A stretch of 7,631 bases of DNA from NCBI GenBank assembly GCA_964421085.1, contig CAYQVO010000063.1, forward strand, positions 1-7,631, read 5' to 3'. Every line of letters starts with the position of its first letter. Position 1 is the first letter of the stretch. The notes under the pieces were generated by a model that was not told where the DNA came from, searched no databases, and worked only from the letters and a program-made list of their open reading frames with translations. The position numbers were made by a program, and so were the translations under genes. The stretch comes from CAYQVO01 sp964421085 (GTDB lineage Bacteria; Bdellovibrionota_C; UBA2361; CAYQVO01). Positions 1 to 5,186 of this stretch are shown piece by piece.

Positions 1-3
1 GGC

Positions 4-17
4 TGACCGTACGGTCA
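4..17. promoter_or_regulatory. 14-bp perfect palindrome, possible operator
   Basis: TGACCGT is followed directly by its reverse complement ACGGTCA. Perfect palindromes of this size and composition are typical of operators for dimeric regulators such as the TetR family. No regulator gene or promoter is visible beside it because the window begins here, so a regulatory role is only inferred. A chance palindrome or the edge of a mobile element is equally possible. Confidence 0.3.
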
Positions 18-217
18 CAGCTGCCGATCTTCTGCCCCGCAGGCGGAAGTCAATCATGAAACAGCCGGGCGGGAGAGTACGGATACGACAATGGGGGCAC
101 CTCAGCCGCTGACTTCAACAGGTCTTTAACAAACATGCTTCATGTGAGGACTAACCTACAGAATTGCCTCGGGTTATACGACTTCCCACCCTTTCGGATT
201 GGTTCGTTCACTCCTGC
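18..217. other. Unassigned left flank, no gene seen
   Basis: These 200 bases lie downstream of the minus-strand propeller gene. No frame gives a recognisable protein, and no intrinsic terminator with a T-tract follows the stop codon of that gene in the minus direction. The stretch may be the edge of a neighbouring element that lies mostly outside the window. Confidence 0.4.
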
Positions 218-2305
218 TCAACGAATTCCGCCCATCTTAAGTGCGTAGCCATTTGAATGAGGAGGGCCCTTTACGCCCACATATGCATCAACCGGGGCCT
301 CGCCACCTGGCCCATTCCATGTGGAATTCGAAGATCCGGGGAAAAAGAGACTGGCTTCGCTATCAAGAGAAAAATTTGTGGACAAATTCTGATCAAAGAA
401 AGTGTGCCATCGATATGCCCCGCCACTTCCAAGGCTCATTATATAGGTGCCGCCTGAACCATTGAGCGGGGCTTCGCCGCCTGGACCGTTCCAGTTCTTT
501 CCGCTCCCTCCAACGAGAGACAAGTTCCCGAAGACGTCGGAGGCTATTCCGATTGTTTTCGTATCCTCACCGATAAACGTGTGCCACTGGTACTCGCCCG
601 CGCCATCAAGCTTCAAGACATATGTGTTTATAGAGTACGATTCTCCCCCCGTAAATGAATGAAGGGGCTCTTCATTGTCTGGTCCATACCAGTTTCCACC
701 ATAACTATAGCCCCCTGCATAAACCTCACCATTTCCAGATACAGTAACTGAAGTCGGAGTCGAACCCAGTTGCTTTTCTCCGCCAAAAAAGGTGTGCCAG
801 CTATAAGCGCCATTGACATCAAGCTTCATAACCGCAAGATTTCGCTTGCCACTGAAAGCATGCAGCGGCTCAGTCTGTGAGCTGTTGGCACCAAGCCAGG
901 CTTTTGTAGCAAGTGACACAAGATAGGTATTCCCGTCTGAGTCAACCGCAAGATCCCCTTCGCAGAACCAGGCGCCGTCCACTGTGGCTGATCGTGTGAA
1001 TGTATGCCAGACATGTGCCCCGGCGCTGTTCAGCTTCATGACCATGCCATTTTTTGGAAAGTGCTTGGAGTCAGCAGTGAATGGAAAAACAGGGGCGCCA
1101 TCTATCACCCCATCCTCGCGTCCAATATCATTAAGGCTGCTGTTCGAGCACGCTGTGTAGATCACGTTGCCATTTGGGTCCACGGCTATCTTGCCCGGGC
1201 TATCCTCAATTGAGCCCCCATAAATAGTGTACCAGCTCAAGTTTCCACTCGGCGTAAACTTTGCCACATACCAGGCAGCATCCGGGGTATAGTGCGTATT
1301 ACGCAACACCTCATGATCCGTATTCCATGGCGTCTTATCCCAGGAACGAGACGCAGCGCAAAGCCCTGTAACCACAACTGAGCCGGTAAAGTCCACGGCC
1401 ATATCAGTAACCGTCAACTCGCCCGAATCAAGATCGGAACTGTAGAAAGTGTGCCAGAGATATCCGCCGTTACTGTCAAGCTTGATCAGGAATATCGAAG
1501 AATCTGAGCTTCCAATATTGTGCAGAGGATGCTGTTTATCCGGTCCAAGCCAGCCGGCATTGGTGGTGCCTGCTATAAACGTATTACCCGCTTTGTCCAC
1601 AGCAATTGCAGGCGCCGAATTTCGATCTGTAATGCCTTCAGGCCCGAAGAACGTATGCCATGAGTATGCGTTCCCTCGACTTGTCAAAACTCTGGTAAAA
1701 TTCGCGGTTATCTTCTTTGCGCTGTCCATCCTCACAGTGCACTTGCCGCCACCAGGGCAGAGAGAATCAGGGGTCCATCCGCTAAAAAGGGAATCGGAAC
1801 CTGCAAGAGCGCTTAACACGACGTCCGTATTATAGGAGAATTTTGCACTGCACTTGCCGCCGCAATCAATTCCGGCCGGCTTGCTTATAACAGAACCTGT
1901 CGAAGACTCAGCCAGAGTCTTCTCCACAGTCAGAGTATACGGGCCAACAAAGATAGCTTTGATTACTCGCGACTTCTTCATCTTGACCGAACATGCTCTC
2001 TTTCCGGGGCAGAGTTTCGATGGAGACCACCCGGCAAAAACCGAACCTTTCTTTGCTGTTGCGGTCAGAACTACCCTGGATTTGGCAGGGAATTTATGCG
2101 TGCAGACTTTGCCGCATTTAATGCCGCGGACCTTGCTTACAACCTTGCCACCGCCTTTATTCACCGACTGAATCTTGACAACAAGTTTCTTCTTAACCGG
2201 GGCAGCACATGCATTCTGCACTGTGAGGGAACCGAAAAGCGCAAATGCAAAAACCACCAGCCATGAACAAAAGCGTTGGTCTCGTTTGTATATCCCTGAT
2301 TTCAT
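218..2305 (-). CDS. Secreted seven-blade beta-propeller protein with two InlB-like repeats
   Basis: A 695-residue exported protein. Residues 1-34 form a signal peptide (basic start, hydrophobic core 15-29, likely SPase I site ACA|AP). Residues 42-120 and 123-204 are two divergent InlB B-repeat-like domains, each ending in an FxGW...CP...C block and each with four cysteines (64, 68, 99, 105 and 148, 152, 183, 189). From about 211 to the end runs an SBBP-like propeller: WHTF or a variant recurs at 216, 284, 358 (WYTI), 433, 503, 574 and 633, usually followed by an AVDxxGN strand and a W-x-GP...PLH loop. The last strand (NGYALKM) lacks a following WHTF, so the first WHTF can close the ring. The ATG at 2305 has AGGTGA (2315-2320) 9 bases upstream. 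Role unknown; extracellular binding or adhesion is inferred. No catalytic motif or sorting signal is seen. Confidence 0.9.
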   Translation of the reverse strand: MKSGIYKRDQRFCSWLVVFAFALFGSLTVQNACAAPVKKKLVVKIQSVNKGGGKVVSKVRGIKCGKVCTHKFPAKSRVVLTATAKKGSVFAGWSPSKLCPGKRACSVKMKKSRVIKAIFVGPYTLTVEKTLAESSTGSVISKPAGIDCGGKCSAKFSYNTDVVLSALAGSDSLFSGWTPDSLCPGGGKCTVRMDSAKKITANFTRVLTSRGNAYSWHTFFGPEGITDRNSAPAIAVDKAGNTFIAGTTNAGWLGPDKQHPLHNIGSSDSSIFLIKLDSNGGYLWHTFYSSDLDSGELTVTDMAVDFTGSVVVTGLCAASRSWDKTPWNTDHEVLRNTHYTPDAAWYVAKFTPSGNLSWYTIYGGSIEDSPGKIAVDPNGNVIYTACSNSSLNDIGREDGVIDGAPVFPFTADSKHFPKNGMVMKLNSAGAHVWHTFTRSATVDGAWFCEGDLAVDSDGNTYLVSLATKAWLGANSSQTEPLHAFSGKRNLAVMKLDVNGAYSWHTFFGGEKQLGSTPTSVTVSGNGEVYAGGYSYGGNWYGPDNEEPLHSFTGGESYSINTYVLKLDGAGEYQWHTFIGEDTKTIGIASDVFGNLSLVGGSGKNWNGPGGEAPLNGSGGTYIMSLGSGGAYRWHTFFDQNLSTNFSLDSEASLFFPGSSNSTWNGPGGEAPVDAYVGVKGPPHSNGYALKMGGIR

Positions 2306-2362
2306 TTTTGTGGATCACCTATTAGTTGACTGAGTTCGACTCAAAAGCAGGATCTATATCAC

Positions 2363-2375
2363 TGCCTGAAAGGCA
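2363..2375. repeat. Short hairpin TGCCT-GAA-AGGCA upstream of the propeller gene
   Basis: A perfect 5-bp stem with a 3-base loop lies about 58-70 bases before the minus-strand start codon. Next to it, ATAATA at 2379-2384 reads TATTAT on the minus strand and could be a -10 element, but no good -35 sits at the right distance. It could be a regulatory site or a 5' UTR hairpin, or nothing. The rest of 2306-2535 holds no gene I can support. Confidence 0.25.
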
Positions 2376-2535
2376 CCTATAATAGCGAATATTTCGTTCG
2401 TCGATGCTCTGATAAAGAGGATTAATGGAAAAAAACTTTATTGGAGGACGACGAATAAAACAGCCAGTAATCTTACTGCATCACTGGATGGATTCAAGAG
2501 CGAAATGGGCAAATCGGCGATAAATCGACTCGGAT

Positions 2536-2935
2536 CTCGACTGGTATAGCCGCTATGTGCCTGCGTGGGAGCTGTCCAAATACTCTGGACGCAGGCTTTT
2601 GCGGGTTGGCTCTTGAGCGGGCCCTGGAAATTGCCGTGCCGGAGATTTCCAACACCGATCAGGGCAGCCAATTTGGAAGCAATGCATGTACGGCGCCGCT
2701 CAAGGCAAGGAGCGTTGCCATCAGCATGGATGTGCGGGGGCGAGCCTTCGACAACATCTTCACAGAGCGGCTGTGGCGAACCGTGAAGCAAGAAGAAGTC
2801 TATTTATATGACTATGAAGACGGCAGGGATGCAGGAACCGCGCTCGCCCGCTGCTTCACGAAGCACAACGACCGTTGCTCACATCAATCACTCGGATATC
2901 GGACGCCGGCGGAGGTCTATTATGAAGCGGGTTAA
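2536..2935 (+). pseudogene. IS3-family transposase (OrfB) 3' remnant, frameshifted
   Basis: This is the integrase-core C-terminal part of an IS3-family DDE transposase. The first segment (2536-2577) reads LDWYSRYVPAWELS, which contains the first catalytic Asp region. One extra A in the AAA at 2578-2580 shifts the frame, and the rest continues in another frame as NTLDAGF and onward to the TAA at 2933. That second segment keeps NTDQGSQF (second catalytic Asp) and FTERLW (catalytic Glu) with exactly 35 residues between them, followed by the usual HQSLGYRTPAEVYY end. The upstream half of OrfB and all of OrfA are missing, and no terminal inverted repeats were identified. It cannot encode an active transposase. 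The intact spacing suggests fairly recent decay. Confidence 0.9.
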
Positions 2936-3084
2936 GTCGGGGACTCTTCACACAGATTTGCCGGCATATTTACAGGATATGAGTCTCCCCCTGGACACCC
3001 TCACTCCGGGCGGGAGGTTCGGAGACCAATGCTCGTTCAGGATGGTGCAGAACGGGTCTACTGCCACTGATTTTTCCAACCTTG
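2936..3084. other. Intergenic remnant downstream of the transposase
   Basis: About 150 bases between the transposase stop codon and the terminator-like hairpin of the minus-strand lipoprotein relic. A plus-strand frame stays open here, but it matches nothing I recognise and has no start with a ribosome-binding site. Part of it is probably the right end of the insertion sequence; the terminal repeat could not be located. Confidence 0.35.
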
Positions 3085-3106
3085 AAAAAGACCAGACTAT
3101 TGTCTG
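3085..3106 (-). terminator. Weak intrinsic terminator after the lipoprotein relic
   Basis: On the minus strand, CAGAC and GTCTG pair around an AATA loop (3093-3106), followed after a few bases by TTTTT (complement of 3085-3089). It begins about 24 bases past the lipoprotein stop codon and points the right way. The stem is only 5 bp, so activity is uncertain. Confidence 0.4.
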
Positions 3107-3129
3107 TACAATGGAAGGCACCTCGATTG

Positions 3130-3491
3130 TCAGTCTATCCTCTTCACCTTATTCTCGGTGTCGTGGGTTATGATCATCTGTTTCTTATCGCCCAGGTTCG
3201 ATGCTTCAATCGGCGTTCCTGCAACCTCCCACAGGCCAATGGTGAGAACATCCATCACGCCGTGACCGATTGCGTGACCGGGCGATGATTCAGCGCCCAT
3301 CCTGTATTCATAGGTATCCTGAAGGCAGCCGTCTGCCAGTGTGATCGTATCCTTTGGCGTTCCCATTTGTTGTCCAACCTGGCCCCTTGTTGAGCCGACG
3401 TTGAACGCAGAAAGATTGGCGCTCTTGTCTGCATAAGGAATGCCTTCTTTGTGAGAAGTGTTGAGAAGCCATGGCGCAGACAGGAAGTCAC
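3130..3491 (-). pseudogene. Small envelope lipoprotein gene, signal peptide lost and frameshifted
   Basis: The readable C-terminal part contains NVGSTRGQVGQQMGTP, then TYEYRMG, then GHGVMDVLTIGLWEVAGTPI. This order is typical of a family of small bacterial lipoproteins of unknown function: a short motif resembling the BamE/SmpA fold start, then a Gly-rich segment ending in GLWEVxGTPIE. The in-frame reading extends upstream through KEGIPYADKSANLSAF to about 3477 with no usable ATG before 3366. At 3482-3491 another frame reads VTSC, like a lipobox end; removing the two bases at 3478-3479 joins it to SCAPWLLNTSHKEG. The hydrophobic signal segment that should precede the lipobox cysteine is absent and a stop lies just upstream. 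A shorter product from the ATG at 3366 would be cytosolic and probably non-functional. Confidence 0.75.
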
Positions 3492-3726
3492 TTTATCAGC
3501 AATTCAGGCGCGAACCTGTTCCCTCCGATTCCGCAGGAATTTTCCCGGATTAGACGGACTTCTCAGATGGGACTCGATCCAGAATCTTCATGTTGAGATG
3601 GACGGGCCGGAGCGGATATTGAAGATATTTTAAGATATTTCGCTGCCATATCTCCATTGATCCTCGCGGTTCAGGGCAGTGGATTTCGTCTGCTGAGGCT
3701 GAACGCACAGCGATGCGTGCCGCAAC
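3492..3726. other. Unassigned gap before the two-gene unit
   Basis: No supported gene. A 41-codon plus-strand frame starting MAQTGSHFISN at 3471 overlaps the lipoprotein relic and ends near 3596; it has no family resemblance I can name. GATATT occurs three times at 3615, 3624 and 3634, and AGATAT/ATATCT form an inverted repeat at 3633-3638 and 3648-3653. This may be remnant DNA left by the deletion that removed the lipoprotein signal peptide. Confidence 0.35.
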
Positions 3727-3754
3727 TTGCTTAAGAATTGCAAATTGTTACAAT
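3727..3754 (+). promoter_or_regulatory. Candidate sigma70 promoter for the two-gene unit
   Basis: TTGCTT (3727-3732) and TACAAT (3749-3754) are separated by 16 bases and resemble -35 and -10 elements. Transcription would start near 3761, before the ATG at 3805, which favours that start codon over the in-frame TTG at 3727. This is a consensus match only. Confidence 0.4.
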
Positions 3755-3756
3755 TC
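3735..3756. promoter_or_regulatory. Inverted repeat over the -10 element, possible operator
   Basis: GAATTG (3735-3740) and CAATTC (3751-3756) are perfect inverted copies separated by 10 bases. They span the spacer and -10 of the candidate promoter, the position expected for a repressor site. The regulator is unknown. Confidence 0.35.
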
Positions 3757-3804
3757 CCATGCAACTACAGGGGCCTGACGAACCATTACAAAAAATGGAT
3801 AGAC

Positions 3805-3975
3805 ATGGGCGAAGAGAGCGCAAAGAAAGGTGAGATTGAAGAGATTCAACGAAGGATTAAGTATCTTCTCTCTTCAGACAAATTTTCAGATGAAGAAAAG
3901 GTGGCAGTTGCACGGAAGTTTTTTCAGGTTCTGGAACAAGGGGAATACAAAAAAACAGACGAGGTGGTGAAATGA
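3805..3975 (+). CDS. Small charged helical protein, unknown function
   Basis: A 56-residue protein beginning MGEESAKKGEIEEIQ. It is rich in Glu and Lys, has no signal peptide or membrane segment, and looks largely alpha-helical, with a central hydrophobic face (IKYLL, VAVARKFFQVL). I do not recognise the family. The ATG at 3805 is preferred: the candidate promoter lies upstream of it, and the longer version from TTG at 3727 would begin inside that promoter. No clear Shine-Dalgarno precedes 3805, so the start is not certain. Its stop overlaps the next start as ATGA (3972-3975), implying translational coupling and a joint role with the 248-residue protein. It could be a small partner, adaptor or regulator of that protein. 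Confidence 0.6.
   Translation: MGEESAKKGEIEEIQRRIKYLLSSDKFSDEEKVAVARKFFQVLEQGEYKKTDEVVK
3961..3966 (+). promoter_or_regulatory. Ribosome-binding site fixing the start at 3972
   Basis: GAGGTG lies inside the last codons of the small upstream gene, 5 bases before the ATG at 3972. Its strength and spacing support 3972 as the true start and allow coupled or independent initiation. Confidence 0.7.
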
Positions 3976-4718
3976 GAATACACGATACTGCTTCGACGGA
4001 CATGGCACAGCTTAATGCGGCTGTTGCTGATGATCCGGCACTGGCGTCACCTCTTTTGAGAGCACTCGAAGCGGCTGGTGACAATCCGGAAGGAGTTGCC
4101 GCCATAGTAGACGCAGGAATTGAAGCTCTTATTGCTGCTGGAGGCGTGTTGCCTGTCCCATCTTTGCCAATTTCAGCAACTCGGGAAAAATACTCCGATA
4201 ACCGCAAAGGATTTGCTCCCCATGACGCGATGGTTTTCGCTGTCACGCTGGATCGTGAAATAAGCGTGAGAAATTTGCTTATAGAGCAATCAGGCCAAGT
4301 CGATGCGGAACTGTTAATGAGTGACTGGGGGAATAGAATCGATTTTGAGGCGATGGCTCCCGGTGAAAGTCAGGCAATATTACTCCTGGATTCAAAAAAC
4401 ATAGCATACAACAGAAATTGCGCCGAAGCAGGGGCAAGAACGACGCAGCAAGAGGATCTCGAAGCTGCAGGGTTGGTTTTTGGAGATGACGTTCAGGCGA
4501 CAATTGTATGTACAGCGTTAGTGAAGAAGGCCAACGAGGCTGTGGCCAGGCTTACGGGCGAAGAGCGTGATTTATTGACCAAGTTAAAAACCGGGGTCAT
4601 CAGGCCCCGCTCCGGTTTCCTCTATGTCCATGATGATGGTCGCTTGCGCGCGGACTATTTCGACGGCCATAGGCTTGCTGACTGCTGGGCGTTTGGCGGG
4701 CGCCCCCCGGCGGAATAG
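3972..4718 (+). CDS. Hypothetical 248-residue cytosolic protein
   Basis: I do not recognise this family. The start is well supported by GAGGTG 5 bases upstream and by the ATGA overlap with the preceding small gene. There is no signal peptide or transmembrane segment. Residues 10-58 are Ala-rich and probably helical (DDPALASPLLRALEAAG, then AGIEALIAAGG), ending in a Gly-Gly and a Pro-rich turn (VLPVPSLP). Residues 75-240 look like a mixed alpha/beta domain with conserved-looking patches: QAILLLDSKN near 134-143, a helical KKANEAVARLTGEERDLL near 185-202, and a Gly/Asp-rich end (FLYVHDDGRL, DYFDGHRLADCW). Cysteines are at 150, 180 and 238 with no metal-site spacing. The first 58 residues loosely recall Nif11-type leader peptides, but no modification enzyme is nearby and the tail is too long and domain-like for a normal core peptide. 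Confidence 0.8.
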   Translation: MRIHDTASTDMAQLNAAVADDPALASPLLRALEAAGDNPEGVAAIVDAGIEALIAAGGVLPVPSLPISATREKYSDNRKGFAPHDAMVFAVTLDREISVRNLLIEQSGQVDAELLMSDWGNRIDFEAMAPGESQAILLLDSKNIAYNRNCAEAGARTTQQEDLEAAGLVFGDDVQATIVCTALVKKANEAVARLTGEERDLLTKLKTGVIRPRSGFLYVHDDGRLRADYFDGHRLADCWAFGGRPPAE

Positions 4719-5125
4719 AGAAATTTGATCACTGGAATTTGGATTTTCGGTATCCGTCTTCTCCCGCCCATGTATCCGAATGCATGCGAGTGATGCATTG
4801 ATCTGTTTCAGCTGCCACCGGCGCAAATTGAACTGCGGCGGCACTGACCCGGAGCGACGAACTTTCGTGCAGCTTGCCGGAGCAGTTGAACACTTCGAGA
4901 TTTCCTTTGGCGAAGGCCTCGCTGTGAAAATACCTGTTTCGCATGGACTTGAGCGCGCGACATGAGATGTTCCTTTGACCGGCACGTTCAAAGTCGTTTT
5001 TCAACCGGAGGGGCGTGAAGTCATCACAGGCATGGGTTTGCAGGCTCTTGAGAACGCCGGCTTTTTGCCCGGAACTTTCAGAGATCCTGATATTCCCTTC
5101 ATGCATCAAAGGATATCGTGCCCTC
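4719..5125. other. Non-genic stretch open on both strands, possible repeat element or decayed gene
   Basis: No convincing gene. A minus-strand frame is open for 132 codons (4729-5127), but its start has no clear ribosome-binding site. A plus-strand frame is open from about 4780, is broken by a TGA at 4963-4965 and then continues (GTFKVVFQPEGREV) toward 5187. TGATGCAT at 4791-4798 and its reverse complement at 5101-5108 bracket about 318 bases. AATGCAT and ATGCATT also form a 7-bp stem at 4779-4799. The stretch could be a small non-coding repeat, a decayed gene, or a spacer. There is no T-tract terminator after the stop at 4718. Confidence 0.35.
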
Positions 5126-5150
5126 AAAAAAGGCGGCGTGAGTTCCGCCT
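5126..5150 (-). terminator. Intrinsic terminator pointing left
   Basis: On the minus strand AGGCGG (5150-5145) pairs with CCGCCT (5136-5131) around an 8-base loop and is followed by five more T residues (complement of 5126-5130). This has the GC-rich stem and U-tract of a rho-independent terminator. No minus-strand gene ends here; the only coding DNA upstream in that direction is the antisense of the Asp-box gene. On the plus strand the same hairpin would sit 36 bases before the ATG at 5187, without a T-tract. Confidence 0.55.
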
Positions 5151-5186
5151 CTCAAAGGCATCCAGTCAAAACATTATCGAGGACAA

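Noticed and set aside
1449..1835. Open plus-strand frame of 128 codons over the left propeller gene
   Set aside because: It is antisense to a well supported gene with clear domain repeats, and its translation has no domain character.
218..2305. Tandem DNA repeats or CRISPR in the propeller gene
   Set aside because: The repetition is at the protein level with divergent DNA; there are no identical repeats with regular spacers.
2378..2383. Perfect TATAAT on the plus strand as a promoter
   Set aside because: No -35 element lies 15-19 bases upstream, and the only gene downstream is a transposase relic without its start.
3471..3596. 41-codon plus-strand frame starting MAQTGSH
   Set aside because: It overlaps the lipoprotein relic on the other strand, has only a weak GAGAAG upstream and matches no known family.
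3857..4246. Minus-strand frame of 129 codons opposite the two-gene unit
   Set aside because: The plus-strand genes have a strong ribosome-binding site and ATGA coupling; the minus frame has a Ser/Ala/Pro-rich shadow composition.
4729..5127. Minus-strand frame of 132 codons as a real gene
   Set aside because: There is no ribosome-binding site or recognisable domain, and competing frames are open on the other strand; described as an unassigned stretch instead.
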